The notes: a model not told the origin generated them from the sequence alone. Shown: positions 22,196-34,509, counted from the first letter of the stretch. The stretch: DNA of 64,000 nucleotides from Lycorma delicatula (GCF_047948215.1 NC_134460.1:123951324-124015323); one strand, 5' to 3'. Translations and numbers: made by a program.

Positions 22196-22798
22196 ATTTA
22201 ATTATATTGATTTATTAATAATTATTAACCTCCGATTCTAAAAAAATGTTACAATAAATAATATTCAGTAATAACAATAAAAAAATGTATATAAAAAATC
22301 AGAAGTTATTAGTGAAATAAAATTTTATGTGCTTTTCTTTTTAAATGAAATCGGATTCGAGCCGATGTACCTTCCCCTTGAACAGCCAAATATTTCATTA
22401 ATTAAAATTCTATTTGGCTGTAACTCTTGAACCAATGAAAATAAGAATCATATATGATATATCGTTGAAAAGCTCTTAATGAGGACTTATTACTGCAGTT
22501 ATAAAAACTTAAAAATACAGATTTTTTGGATTTTGGGCTTTTTTGGTCAAGTCGATTGCAATCAAAAGGAAAGCAGCACAGTTAGATGTTACATCAGTCC
22601 TAAGTGCAAAACTTCAACATTCTACGCCCAATCTTTTTTGAGTTATGTGAGATACATACGTAAATACGTAGGTAAAGACGTCACACCGAAAATAGTCAAA
22701 ATGAATTCAGGGATGATCAAATGGAAATTTCCGTTGAAATCTGAAAACTGAAATTTTTCCCGATCACAATTTCCTTTACTTCGTACATGGATGTAAAA
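22196..22798 (+). repeat. Family P repeat, long copy (P4)
   Basis: Order: 'TTGATTTATTAATAATTATTAACCTC', 'GAAGTTATTAGTGAAATAAAATTTTATGTGC', 'GGATTCGAGCCGATGTACCTTCC', 'TATGATATATCGTTGAAAAGC', 'AGTCGATTGCAATCAAAAGG', 'AATCTTTTTTGAGTTATGTGAGATACATACG', 'AATTCAGGGATGATCAAATGG', ending 'CCTTTACTTCGTACATGGATGTAAAAA'. The 90-codon open frame 22,479-22,751 is not conserved between copies. Confidence 0.8.
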
Positions 22799-22806
22799 AT
22801 CGAGAT

Positions 22807-22923
22807 TTATAAACAATAGTTAATTATTTTAATTGGTAACTGGTCCCTGGTTATTGAAATCACTGCTGTAACAATTCGATTTCGCAGATCTTCAAGAGTA
22901 GCAGGCTTAATTGGTAAACCTAC
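22807..22923 (-). pseudogene. Transposase C-terminal scrap (mariner-type)
   Basis: The minus strand reads 'GLPIKPATLEDLRNRIVTAV' then 'ISITRDQLPIKIINYCL' and stop. It resembles the P-x-T-L-E-x-L-x-x-R-I tail after the third Asp of mariner-type transposases such as the fragment at 4.7-4.9 kb. A family A SINE begins immediately beyond, possibly inserted into it. Confidence 0.55.
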
Positions 22924-22924
22924 A

Positions 22925-23205
22925 GGATTGGTCTAGTGGTTAACTCGTCATCTCAATTCAGCTGATTTCGAAGTCGAGGTTTAAATCCTAGCAAAGGCAA
23001 GAATAACTTTTTTACGGATTTGAATACTGGTTAGTGGATACCAGTGTTCTTTTGTGGTTGGAACTCAATTAACCACACATCTCCGCGGAATGGTCGACCT
23101 GAGACTGTTCAAGAGTAGACTTTCTTTTACATTCATACATATCATCCTAATTCATCCTCTGAAGTAATACCTTACGGTAGTTTCGGAGGGTAAACAGAAA
23201 AAAAT
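22925..23205 (+). mobile_element. tRNA-derived SINE, family A, near full-length
   Basis: A-box TGGTCTAGTGG at 22,929-22,939, B-box-like GTTTAAATCC near 22,979, then 'TTCTTTTGTGGTTGG', 'ACCACACATCTC', 'CATCCTAATTCATCCTCTGAAGTAATACC' and an A-rich tail after 'GGAGGGTAAACAG'. Internal RNA polymerase III promoter boxes are typical of tRNA SINEs. No clear target-site duplication remains. Confidence 0.85.
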
Positions 23206-23790
23206 GATAATAACGCTGAAGTAAAAGGTTACATGTATATATTTGTTGTTTATATTCTAACATCGACATATTACAAAATAGAATTATAAACCAGTGTCCC
23301 GGTCTAAAATAATAAAAAATATTATTACATTTGTTATTTAAAATTTAAATTATCTATTTAAAAATTAAAGAGATAAATATTTCATTTAATAGAATGTAAT
23401 AATATTAAAAATGCCTGTCTTATAAAAACAAAATTAAAAAAAAAAAAATACAAATATTACACGTGCATAGGCCTATAATATGGAAACAAGTTTAAATATA
23501 ACAGCTTACACTTTAATATCAACGCATCAATTTCTATTTAAATGACTTGAAAATAATGAAGTGATATTTAATAATTAAAAGTCCGATGTTTAATATAAAT
23601 GAGGTCATGGTTTTAAATGGACTTTTATTCAAAATCAGTAAAGGATCTTTAATAATTAAAAATAAATAATTGTTTTTATTTTTATGTGAAATATCTATTT
23701 TTCAAACCGAATGAATTATACAGTTTTAAGGGGTTGTAAATGGGTAACCCCCCCCCCCCAAATTACAAAATAGTTTATGTTATTATATTT
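23206..23790. other. Non-coding AT-rich gap with a C-run
   Basis: AT-rich. An isolated C12 homopolymer sits at 23,748-23,759, just before family Q begins. Confidence 0.5.
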
Positions 23791-24165
23791 TTGGACAATC
23801 TGTTTTAAGTAGATTTCATATGAAAGCTACCTATTTTAATGGGTACCACGATTCGACTTCCGGAAAATTTCGACATATCTTCACGTTTCACATCCTCCAG
23901 ACCCCAAAACCACCGTCAGCTCAAAAGTTTTTATATATATATTTCACTTTCTTGTGGACACGACAACTGCTGTAATTTTGCGCCAAATTGTTGCTTAAAA
24001 ATAACTCGTCCGAAAATCTCGGTCGAGTTTGTTAAGGGCAAAATCGGACCGTGAGAATAGAAATGCAGGGGGCTTTTTCGAAAAACAAAAATATCGCTAT
24101 AACTTTCTTATTAAGTAAAATATCGAAAGCCTCCGCCTTCCGGCGTGCCGTAAGCGAATTTTTTT
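23791..24165 (+). repeat. Family Q repeat, 5' portion (canonical order)
   Basis: Reads 'GATTTCATATGAAAGCTACC', 'GGGTACCACGATTCGACTTCC', 'CACCGTCAGCTCAAAAG', 'ATAACTCGTCCGAAAATCTCGG', 'GGGGGCTTTTTCGAAAAACAAAAATATCGCTATAACTTTCTTATTAAG', then jumps to a truncated end with 'CCGCCTTCCGGCGTGCCG'. The middle of the family is missing. This copy and the one at 45.7-46.5 kb give the reference orientation for the first module. Confidence 0.7.
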
Positions 24166-26384
24166 AATTATGTTCGAAATAGAAAAAAATGGAAATTGAG
24201 AGCTTCATCTTCGATAGACTACAAAATAGATGAAAAATTAGGTGGAACGTTAAAGTATGTATGCAAGTAAAGAATTTTTTTTAAATTTAAATCATACTAT
24301 TCTTTGAGTAAAATTTTAACAAACGGGACCTACAGTGACTGCATCTCTCCACCCCTTGACCGATTATAACCAAAATTAAATATGGAATATTCAAAAATTA
24401 AAGTCATATTCAAAATCCGGTCTGAAGACATCAAGCAAAGCGATAACTGGCGGAAAAAAGAACAATTTGGCTATTACCCCTCACCAATAAATAAATAGCC
24501 AAAGTTACATTATAATGTAATAGAACAATCTAACTAGTAAAAGAATATTATTTTGAATTCAGAAACAACAAACAAGAAAAAACGGGTTTTTGTCACACAC
24601 CCCTTTATCGGACTTCTTGTTCAAACAAGAACAAACACCATTAGAAAGAATCTTAGCTACTTTTTATGTGGGAGTACGATTTAGCAAAAACCTTTTTGGA
24701 AATATTTTTTAATTATTAACAAATGTGCCTAAGAAAAATAAGACCTTAATTAGGCGAGATTTCTAGAAACTGAGGGTTAGCTTGCTGTACAACCTCACCT
24801 TCATCTTTTATGTTAAAAATTTAATGGTATCAATGCCCCATATATAGAAGTAATAAGTTTGGTCAAAATTGGTCAAAATCGGTCGATTTGTTCTGGACAT
24901 ATAAGGTGATTTAAAGGCCAACACCCCGAACACATGTATATGAAGATCCGAAAAATTTCCATCCTGTTTTTTGGGGTTCTTAGGTGTGAAAACATAAAGA
25001 TCCGGTGTAAACCTTATGTGCCCAAATTGGACCGATTACCATACTTTACCTTCTATTGCTATAGCAATAGGCGGGAAAGTAAAAGTCAAAAATTACCGTT
25101 TTAACTCTTTAAAATTGTGCATTAAGAAATATTAAGTGGATTTTACCTGAAAATATTCTAAATCCCAAGTTCAACTTCTTGTATAACATCAGATAGGAAA
25201 GATACTAGGAATTTTATCTAGTTTAAATTCCTAGATAAACTAGGAAATAATTTTTTTTTAAATTCTAAATATTCTAAATAACTAGATAAACAAGGATATT
25301 TATCCAGTTATTTAAATTAAATTTGTTAATAACTGGAAAATAGGATAAACGTCCTAGTAAATAAAATTAATTTTACTTACTAATTTTTTTCTTTTTGTTT
25401 AAATTTGAAATGCAAATGATATTTTTTTTTTTTTTAACAAACAAGTAAAAAATCTCATTTTCATATCTACCATGAGTTTGAAACATATTTCATATTGAAT
25501 ATCGTATAAATTTACATTTCATACGTGTGTAATAAATGGTGTCAATAGCATTACATTTTCAAAATTAATATCTATGTAAAAACACAAAAACACGCTCACA
25601 TATAAATACATAAATAAACACTTAAAAAAGTTGAAACTGTCGTTGTTTGTTTTATACAATGGATATCCATTTTATTTGCATTATATATTTTACAACAATA
25701 CCACTTGAATAATTCCATTCCATCTGTGTTCGATAACCTATTATAAAACAAAATGTAAAAGTAAAAAATAATAACTGTGTGCTTTTGTAGCTTGTTTTAA
25801 AAATAATAATTTTGTTAGTGTTTTCAAACATCATCACTAATGTAATTAAATTATATTTAATATAAAGATATTCAAGCAAAAGAATTCTAATATGCGAAAA
25901 TTTTAAGTTTTCCCAACTCATAAAAAATGATAATCCGTTACCCCTTTTTTTATTACCAAATTTTTAATGTAAGTCTATTGAATCATTTATAAAAAAAAAT
26001 AAGCTGACAACAAAGTCATTTTATAGTTTGTTTGGATAGTGGTGGCGTATGAGCTGCGCGAACTCTTAGTTGTCTCAATCCAGTACCAGAGAGAGTTTCG
26101 ATCTGCAGACGAATGCAAAGAGCAAACCTTAATCTACAATCGTAGTTAAGAATACTTGGCTCCATAATTTCGCGTTTACCAAAGTTTCTTATGTCCCTAA
26201 TATACAACACATATATTACATTTAAGTAACTAATCATAATTGTACTTGTAGAGCAAAGCTTGTCTTTGATCTTATCTGATGCATAGTTTAGTTTTATATT
26301 TAGCTATATGTTCGTGGATGGTGATATTAATTCATGATTATTTTTACTTTTAAGAATAATTACTACATGTCCGACATACGCAAT
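24166..26384. other. Non-coding interval, probably old repeats
   Basis: 24.2-25.1 kb has balanced composition and resembles transposon filler, but no protein motif appears. An 18-bp perfect palindrome (CTATTGCTATAGCAATAG) is at 25,053-25,070. 25.2-25.4 kb repeats CTAGATAAAC / GTTTATC words. The frames at 25,652-25,921 and 26,016-26,237 (minus) show no domain. Confidence 0.4.
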
Positions 26385-26985
26385 TAACGACGCTATACAA
26401 AAAAAAACATATTAAACAAAACATCGGTTTTGTTTACATTTTGTACATTTATTTCTCTAAATTTTTCTTTCGCCAGTTTTATTATGTCTTCTAAACTGAA
26501 CGTTACATTCTTTTGAACAATGTAATTTTTAACATATGCCCAGATAGTCGCAATAGAATTTAAGTCGGGATGATACAGTGGTAATCTGACAACATTATTT
26601 TTCAACAAACGAAGAATCTATTTTGTACGTTTTAAATCGCAGTTTATGTAATTTTATAAGCATATATAATTCAGGTTTGAACATTTCATGTGAAAATAGT
26701 AACTTTTTAATGAGCCAATCGATCATGTTTCGTTTTTTTTTTAATTCGAATTAGGGACTGGATACAAATGAGGTACGGTGCATTGTCCATGACTATTACA
26801 GATCTCGATGACAGATTCGGCATCAATTGAAATAAAACTCATTTTTTGAAAATTATTAAATTTTATATCGTTATAATAATTACCCGTTTTTTGACCCGAA
26901 TTAAATATCAGGAAAGCATTTTTTATAAAACCGTCTTCTCTGAAAAATGGACAACCAATAAAAAGTTATGTAATATTTTTTTTGG
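26385..26985 (-). pseudogene. DDE-superfamily transposase remnant
   Basis: Minus-strand reading, with stops: 'EDGFIKNAFLIFNSGQKTGNYY' (about 26,945-26,880), 'VPNSN', 'KPELYMLIKLHK', and at 26,608-26,393 'VVRLPLYHPDLNSIATIWAYVKNYI' followed by 'VTFSLEDIIKLAKEKFREI'. The 'LPPYHPDLNPIELIWA.VK' motif carrying the last acidic region and the 'GDY' region are characteristic of a Tc1/mariner-related DDE transposase lineage common in arthropod genomes. The central 'VMDNAPYH' block is degraded. No terminal repeats were located. Confidence 0.75.
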
Positions 26986-27667
26986 TGGTAGGGTAACTTA
27001 TGATGAAATTTTACTGTAATATTATCAAAGCAAAAAAAAACTAAAAATGTTCTAAAATACTAAAAAAAAAAAAACCAATATTTTTAAATTCCCCACCCTT
27101 ATTATTACCACCAAAGCTGTTTTTTTTTGTTTTTTTTGCCACTTGTGCTGTTACTATGATTAGGAAAATATAAAAAATCGATTAAAAAATATGCAGAAAA
27201 CAAAAAGGTAGCTTTTTTCAATTTTGGAAATTGGGGGCAACATATTTTTTTTTCAATTTTGTCATTTGGTTAAAGAATCAACTGGAAACCCAAATCTTTA
27301 AGAATTTAGATTTTCTCAATTATACTTTTAATAATGTGTAATTTTTAAGGTAGAAAACGTAATTTGATCAAGGCGGACAAATTTTTTTACTCAACATTTT
27401 GATATTTTTCGCTACTGTGGATCAATTTTGTTCCCTTTACTCGATCAGCCATGCTAATACAATTTTCACTAATTAATAATAATATTAACTTATATTTAGT
27501 AATTGTAACAAAAACTTTCTATTTTATAAAATTACAAACACCTAGGAAATCATGTGAACTATCTAACATTGAATTTCCTTGACAACTGTGAGGATGTCTG
27601 GTGACTCAAATCCCCTCACGTGCTTGACGTGGGGAAATCTGAGTGACTCTTGGACTGGAACGATATT
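26986..27667. other. Non-coding gap
   Basis: Upstream part may be leftover of the transposase element (poly-A/T-rich), but no motif is seen. Confidence 0.35.
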
Positions 27668-27675
27668 CGTTAAGT

Positions 27676-27954
27676 CAGGGATTTCCAAACGGTGCGCCAC
27701 GGCCTCTTCAGAGTGGCGCCGCGAAATATTGAAAAAGCTTCATAATTAATTGAACCAAGATATTTATAATTATTAATTTAATGTTAATAAAGTAATAAAA
27801 TAATGAAAATACACGAGTTTTATTTATTTTTATCTTTTACTTATGAGTAATCATACTTTTACTTACGGTAGGACGCCATGGAAAATGTTTAATTGAACAA
27901 GGGCGCCACAACTCGGAAAGAGCACTGCGACTCGGAAAAGTTTGGGAACCACTG
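27676..27954. mobile_element. hAT-type MITE with 8-bp target-site duplication
   Basis: Left terminus CAGGGATTTCCAAACGGTGCGCCAC and right terminus complement CAGTGGTTCCCAAAC are imperfect inverted repeats of the hAT consensus form. Flanking 8-mers are CGTTAAGT (27,668-27,675) and CCTTAAGT (27,955-27,962), matching at 7 of 8, the size expected for hAT transposition. The 279-bp element has subterminal GGCGCC motifs and no ORF. Confidence 0.85.
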
Positions 27955-27962
27955 CCTTAAGT

Positions 27963-29865
27963 GATGAGCATCTTCTCTATGCCAGACGAAGGGCCTAAAT
28001 TTTTTTCATAAGCATATTATGTTACCTGTTAGTTTATATTTTCCTTTGTATTGTAATATATTGTAAATTTAATCTATTGTTTTTTGTTTGCGTTTTACCA
28101 ACTTTTGTACTTTTTGTGAAGTGAATAGTGTATAGTTTGTATACAAACTATACAAACTATAGTCTTATATTTATATTATATTTGAATATTTTATTGAAGG
28201 AATTCATTGGAAACCCGTCTCAAGCACTTATTGTAATTCTATTTACTTGTAGTTCCTTCTTGGAACTATCTGTAGTTGTAAATAAACGATTGTGATTAAA
28301 AAGAGAAAAAATAATAAAATTATTCATGGCTCTAAATATTCCTTGATTTTTGGATTTATAAAATCCTAATAATAATTAGAATTTTTATTAAAAATGAAAT
28401 ACATTTTAGTTAATTTAATTTTGTTGTATTACTTTCATTTAAAAAATTTCTTGAACATAAAGAAAAGCACCGAGAGAATTTTTCAATTTTCCCAACTTTT
28501 TTTCTTTACTGAGAAACGTGTAAAACTACAAGAGACATTAAGTGAAAGTTATTACTTAACTCTGATTTCCACTAGTCTCTATGGTAAATAATATTCAATA
28601 TATTTTAACAATTAGGGCTGAATTAAACATTTTTGTAGGCGTAGAATGCTTTGTGTATTCGTATATTAGGCTGAAGAAGAGAACAACGGAAAACCACGTC
28701 ACTCCTCATTTTCCTACGTCAGTTTTAACCGAATGATTTAGGTCCCTTGACAGTTTACATAAAATAGTTTAGTAAAATTTAAAAACTTGACAGTAATATG
28801 AAAAAATAACATTCAATACAAATTTTTCTTAAAATACAGTGAAACTCGAGTATGATATTCGTTGCTTGTAGTATTATAATGCCTACACTTATTCATTCAA
28901 CTCACGTTTGATTATAATGTGTAACAGAAATATACAAATATACATTTATACAATGTACAGACACGCGCGCGCGCGTGTGTGTGTGTGTGTGTGTGTGTGT
29001 GGGCGCGAGAGAGAGAGAGAGAGACAGACAGAAGAAGAAAGAGATAAATTAAGCTTACATACCAAGTTTCTCCGTTACTCTGCAGTTGAAGAGTCAACTG
29101 AAGTGGAAAGTGGTAGAAAACTAATACCTCACGTATGATCTTGTCACGTCATCAAAGTATTACCTACGTGCAATTCCAAAACTACTTTAGCAAACAAACA
29201 AAATTCTATGTGTAAACTCAATGATCTTAGTTCTTTTTTTCCTTTTTTTCTACAATTTTCATGTTTTTTAGAGAGATTACCTCTTTCATTTAATTTTGTT
29301 TTAGATTGAATTTGTTGCAAGACACAATTTTTAATTTTTTTTAAACTGATCTAATAAAACTGTAGTTTTTGCTGTAAAACGCTTTAATGATTACATTAAA
29401 TGACTAAATAACTTTGATAAATAAATTTTTTCATCTTACGAAATTTTGTGTGTTATATTAATTTTTTAATAATTCAAGTATGTCCATTAAACATATAGTT
29501 TTCAAACATCCCACATTTAAATATTCAAAAGCAATATTTTTAGTAAATCTGAAAAAAAATTAGAATGTTATATTAAAAAGAAATGGACTTGTTTTTATTT
29601 ATTTCCTTTGTGTATAAATTTATATTTACTACCTAAAAAAAAAAATATTGGCCAAAACTCTGGAAAATTATGCTCACTAAATATTATTTAACTTTTCTTT
29701 TTTTTTTTTTTTTTTTTTTTTTGTTCAGACGTTTGACTGCATCTAGGTATGTAAATCATAATAACGATTCATCGAGAACGAGTATGAACGTAATTAAAAT
29801 GTAAAAAAAATCTTTTCACAAAATTTATTGAAAATTTTATAAATTTTTCTCCAATTACTTTTTAT
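27963..29865. other. Non-coding interval with a palindrome and a compound microsatellite
   Basis: Contains a 24-bp perfect palindrome at 28,130-28,153 (GTATAGTTTGTATACAAACTATAC), the microsatellite at 28,964-29,026 and a T24 run at 29,699-29,722. The 65-codon frame at 28,394 and the 75-codon frame at 28,908 (which runs through the microsatellite) are not credible genes. Confidence 0.45.
28964..29026. repeat. Compound (CG)n(TG)n(GA)n microsatellite
   Basis: CGCGCGCGCGCG, then about 13 TG units, a short GGCGC interruption, then about 9 GA units. Confidence 0.95.
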
Positions 29866-29867
29866 TT

Positions 29868-30544
29868 CCTTATACGAAGTAAAAGAAATATTTTGATCGC
29901 GAAAAATTTCGGTTTTCAGATTTTAACGGAACTATCCATTTTGATCATCCCTGAATCCATTTTGACGAGTTTCGGCATGACATATGTACGTATCTCGCAT
30001 AACGCAAAAACGACTAGCCATAGAATGTTGAAATTTTAGATTTAGGACTATTATAACACCTAGTTGTGCACCTCCCCTTTTGATTCCAATCAACTGAACC
30101 AAAAGTGTTAAAAAAAAAAACCAAATTCCAAAACAAAATTTGGTTTTCGGGCATTTTCTTAACTGCATTAATAAGTCTTAATTGAGAGCTTTTCAACGAT
30201 ATATCATAAGTAGAACTTCTTTTCAATGGTTCCAGAATTATAGCCAAGTAAAATTTTAATTAATGAAATATTTGGATCAAGGGGAATTAGACTTCATCTT
30301 CTTTTTTTTAACTTTTTATTTTTAATATAAATATATTGATTTATTAATAATTATTAACCTGTGATTGTAAAAAAATATTATTATAAATAGTAAATAATTC
30401 TCTATTAACAATAAAAAAAATATGAAAAATATCAGAAGCTATTAATGAAATAAAATTTTCTGTACTTTTCGTTTTAAAAAAATTTGTATATATAATTTAA
30501 TAGTCGTACAAGGAAGTTACGTGGTATCCACATCAGATTTTTTG
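29868..30544 (-). repeat. Family P repeat, long copy (P5)
   Basis: Plus-strand order is the inverse of P4 for the first module: TTATACGAAGTAAAAG, 'GATCGCGAAAAATTTCGGTTTTCAG', 'CATCCCTGAATCCATTTTGACGAG', 'CCTTTTGATTCCAATCAACTGAACC', 'GAGCTTTTCAACGATATATCATAAG', 'GGTTCCAGAATTATAGCC', then 'ATTGATTTATTAATAATTATTAACCTGTGATTG' and 'GTACAAGGAAGTTACGTGG' with TATCCACATCAG. Both ends contain an ACTTCCTTGTACG-like word (one inverted), suggesting short terminal inverted repeats. The two overlapping ~77-codon frames are not conserved. Confidence 0.8.
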
Positions 30545-31480
30545 TCATGATTTTATAAATATAGTAACAATTTTGTGAATTGAATACCCCAATATTAATC
30601 TGTTAAAACTTAGCTAATATTTCAGAATATTCATCGTGAATATTTATTACAATTTTCCTGGCCGATCTTGAAAGATAGTCTACATGGACATACAATCAAG
30701 AAGAAATCGAGATCATTATCAATCCCTTCTTCAATAGATTCCTGCAGAACTCCAGAATTATTATTGTTGAAACTAATATTGGTCTTGTGCGGGCACAGAT
30801 ATAAGAATCTTTATTTTTCAGCTTATATCGATATGTTAAAGGAAATCTTGATAATTCTTAGCAATTACTTCATCTACTTCAATTTTTTTCGTAGTATAAT
30901 ATGTCATACTAAATATGTTTAGGATCTGGAAAACAAAGCTTATTGTAAAATGTTGAAAAGCAGGCTTGGGCAGTAGGTGACCTGTTCATGATCAAAGTCC
31001 ACTCGCGTTATCAACTCTCTAGTCGATTAATAATCAATTTAGTAAGTTATGGCTATCTGTTCAGATTCTAATCAGTTCTTGTTGGACAACTGTGAGCATA
31101 CTTTAACACGTTTATTCTCAAAATTTTTCGCCCGCCACCCAAATTGAGAATCAAAAGTTTTCTAGTCCCCAAATTCTTATCTTACCATTTGTTAAAAATG
31201 GTAATTTCAATTGCTATTTTTAAGATGCGCTCTTAAAAACAGCAATTGCAATTATTATTTTTAAACGTGACATATCCTATTTGTGAGTTGAAACTTACAT
31301 TTTAAATGAGAACAATTAAAACGCATATTTAATCATATTTGGAAGTATTTTTATTAGAATTGCTTTCAAAAAAATTACAACTGTATCTATATAGGTATAT
31401 AACAACAATAGTGGTAGAATATGTTTATCACTATTCCCTTTAATTTTTTTTTTTTGTACTAGTGTTGTAGGTATTTAATT
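30545..31480. other. Non-coding interval
   Basis: An 84-codon frame at 30,668-30,922 has no recognised domain. No other structure seen. Confidence 0.4.
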
Positions 31481-31484
31481 TTAG

Positions 31485-31622
31485 TTTGAAGTATCAGGAA
31501 AACATATTTCTTGTGCATTCCTAGACCTCCTGAACGCTTCAAATTTTCTGTGAGCCATCTACCACCCCCCCTGAAGGCCTCCAGCGCTCACAATGGAGCG
31601 TTACCGCCCACTTTGAGAAATA
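31485..31622 (-). mobile_element. Possible end of a hAT-type element
   Basis: The complement of 31,595-31,622 reads CATTATTTCTCAAAGTGGGCGG, similar to hAT termini of the CAGTGGTTCTCAAAGTGGG form, followed by a GC-richer stretch with GCGCT and GGGGGGG. The other terminus was not found with confidence. Confidence 0.4.
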
Positions 31623-31629
31623 ATGCTTT

Positions 31630-32213
31630 AACAAGATCACACTGCTTTCTATGGATAGTGGAAAGTTGTGAAATTTCCTTTATAATTATTGCGTTTTGTT
31701 ACGCAGTAAATGATGCTCTAGTAGTGGTTATCAAATAATATTAAATGAGGATATGCATGTTTTTTAATGTTTTAGCTGAGTTGACGCAGTAGATAATCAT
31801 AAAGAGAAAATTAGGATTCAGTAAAAAAAAGTACGTATCTCAACTGAAGTTTCAACCATAATTTGTTTGACAAACAATTTGCCGTTTTTTTTTGTTTTTT
31901 TTTTGCATACTGGTCGTTAATTAAACCACCAAGACATGAGCCTTTACTCATATCTTGGTGTCAACGAATTAGACTTATCACATCATGCTGTTGCTGACTG
32001 GAACAGCTACCTCAGAAAAATTTAATTTGTAATTATTTGTGAACAGTCAGAAACTATTGGAGTAGTTCACAAAATAGTTGAAATTGAAGAAGCTAAAATA
32101 GGAAAATATAAACATAATAGAGACGTATTACATAAAAGAATTTGGTCTTAAACGGGTTTGAACGCGAATCTGAATCTGTTTTTTTGTTCATGTTTCAACA
32201 TGAAAGGCGATTA
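31630..32213. other. Non-coding gap
   Basis: No recognisable motif. A 75-codon frame ends at 31,738 and overlaps the hAT-like end. Confidence 0.4.
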
Positions 32214-32822
32214 TAAAAAATCTGATGTGGACAACACATATCTGATATGCCTATTAAATTGCATTTACATATTTTTTTTTTTAATGAAAAGTACATAAAA
32301 TTTTATTTCATTATAAACTTCTGATCTTTTTTTTTATTACTGAATTATTATTATTCATCGTATAATTTTTTTACAATGAGAGGTTAATAATTATTAATAA
32401 ATTATGTATTTAAATAAAAAAAAAAGGAGATGAAGTCTGATTTGAACCGATGTGCCTTCCCTTAAGATACAAATTGTTCATTAATTAAAATTTTATTTGG
32501 CTATAACTCTGGAAAATATGAAAATAAGTATCTCTATGATATATCGTTGAAAATGTCTCAATGAGGGCTGATTATTATAATAAGAAAAAGTTCAAAATCC
32601 AAATTTATTTGGATTTTTGTTGTAACAGCAACAGTCCTAAATCCAAAAACAGTATACGGCTAATCGGTTTTGAGTTATGCGAGATACATACTCGTACGTA
32701 CGTCTATAGGTATAGACGTCAATAACTATATAATTTATAACTAGTCAAAATGGATTCAGTGATGGTCAAAATGAATATTTCCCTTGAAATCTGAAAACCG
32801 AAATTTTTCGCAATCACAGTAT
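32214..32822. repeat. Family P repeat, long copy (P6)
   Basis: Begins AAAATCTGATGTGGACAACAC (inverse of the GTGTCCACATC end), then 'AAAAGTACATAAAATTTTATTTCATT', 'AGAGGTTAATAATTATTAATAAA', 'TTTGAACCGATGTGCCTTCCC', 'ATGATATATCGTTGAAAATG', 'GTTTTGAGTTATGCGAGATACATACTCGTACGTACG', 'ACTAGTCAAAATGGATTCAGTGATGG', ending with 'GAAATTTTTCGCAATCACAG'. Confidence 0.8.
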
Positions 32823-32999
32823 GATTCATCATATTATTATCGTATCAAAATCATTATTTTAAACTAAATCTAAATTAAATAAAAAATTTCATTGATAGAT
32901 TCAAATCAAACAAAATTAACTTGAAAAAAATTACGTTATGGATTAAAACTATAAGAATATGAAAAAATATAAAACAAACATAATTCATCACAGATCACA

Positions 33000-33600
33000 G
33001 GCCATTTACAAAGTAGTAAGCCAACAATTAGAGACGTCAAATGCGTCCTTTATTGCTTCAAGCAGTTCCTTTTGTGTGCATTTGGCTGGACAAAGATGAC
33101 ATTGAAGCAGTTGGGTTGTAGTCGGTGTTTCGCCGCAGTCGCATGCAACAAACTTCCACTCTGAAACCCCACCTCTGTAAGTTGAAACCCCAGCTCAGTA
33201 ACCACAATTCTGTAAGTCCTGCATCATTTAACGCTTCAGCGCAACCAATTCAGAGATTTCCAAGAGTTTTCAAGTTGTTTATTCCTTTTTGTGTCCAAGG
33301 AGAAGTTCTTCACTGGGGTTTTTTCACCTTTTGAAATGCGCATCCCTTATACGCCACAAAGTAAGTCTTGTTTGCAAGAGCGTTCCTGCAAGTATTCATC
33401 AGGAAACTCTTTCTTGACCTAAGCTGTGGCCGTGCTGGTTCACTTCCATAAAAAGGATGAACTTGGAATGTTAAAGCCTTTAAATTCTCTCTACGAGCCA
33501 CTACTTAGTGTCGGATATCAGATAATACAATGCCAGACAAATAATACAACTTTTCCAGAGGTGTAGGTCGTAAGCTGTCCATGATGATACGGTATGTTTC
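33000..33600 (-). pseudogene. Non-LTR retrotransposon C-terminal fragment
   Basis: Minus-strand frames give 'SRRENLKALTFQVHPFYGSEP', 'RPQLRSRKSFL', 'NNLKTLGNLW' and, after a shift, a Cys-rich motif reading C-D-C-G-E-T-P-T-T-T-Q-L-L-Q-C at about 33,135-33,090 followed by 'CTQKELLEAI'. A terminal C-x-C-G-E-x-Q-T...H/Q-x-x-x-x-C zinc-binding tail after the RT is common in Jockey/CR1-type LINE ORF2 proteins. Broken by stops; the clade is uncertain. Confidence 0.55.
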
Positions 33601-34505
33601 GTTTATCGATTATATATCGATAAAGAAATAATCGATTATCACGAAGGGTAATCGATTACTATTCTTGAAGTGTTAAAAGAACTGGGAATTTCTAAATAAT
33701 TATATTTTAGCAAATAATATTGAGAACACTGAGATAGAATTTGTACCAAGTTTGCTTACAGAGGTGCAAAGGAGTACAAAGGACTTACAGCGGTAGAATA
33801 ATAAAACTCATTTTTAATCGGGGAGTCTTCAGATCGATGAAATAAGAAAAAAGTTTTTTTGATTGATTTCATTACAGGATATGAGGCATGATGTTCGGTT
33901 ACCGCGTGGAAACCAAAGTATATTCTTCACAAAATCGGTGATAATTAATTAAATCAACCCTGTAATCAAAAAAGGGCGAGAAAGAACTGAAACTCTGAAA
34001 TATCAATATCATCTTGATTGTTTTTCTTCATATTACTGAAAAAATGCAGTCATATGGGAGATGAAACAATCACTAAAGAATTTCATTTGTCAATAATGCA
34101 GCGTTTGTGAAGCAGAGGTACTGAAATAAAACCGACCGAAGGTGTGATTAACAATTTTTTGATACAGCTTCTCCAAAAACACCCACTCATAAATTTTTCC
34201 TAATTAACGTTTTGGCGAAATACTGGATTCATTTTATTTAACGGCGCCCTCTTTTTCCGTCAGGCTGCAATCGAATATTCTGATGTATATAAAACTATAA
34301 TTTACTTTGAAGACTGCTGTTTTGAAAGCGTAGAATAAAAACTGCTATGGAATCACGTAGCTATAATTGCCCAAAAGAAATTCTAAAATTATTTTAACTG
34401 AAGAAGGAATATTAATACTGGTACATTAACAATAGGGATCTGTGTGTTAAAATAGATAAGCAAAAATTATATATCAAATTACTATATTATTATTAATATT
34501 TAGCG
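33601..34505. other. Non-coding gap
   Basis: Starts with clustered ATCGAT/TCGATTA words (33,605-33,660). The rest has balanced composition to 34.3 kb with no named motif. Confidence 0.4.
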
Positions 34506-34509
34506 GTTT

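Noticed and set aside
22479..22751. 90-codon frame inside family P
   Set aside because: Not kept open in the other long copies (29.9 and 32.2 kb), so family P is taken as non-coding.
26016..26237. 73-codon minus frame downstream of the transposase remnant
   Set aside because: No transposase motif and separated by stops; probably random.
28908..29138. 76-codon frame across the CG/TG/GA microsatellite
   Set aside because: Translation is dominated by the microsatellite (R-A-R, V-C-V-C, R-E-R-E); not a gene.
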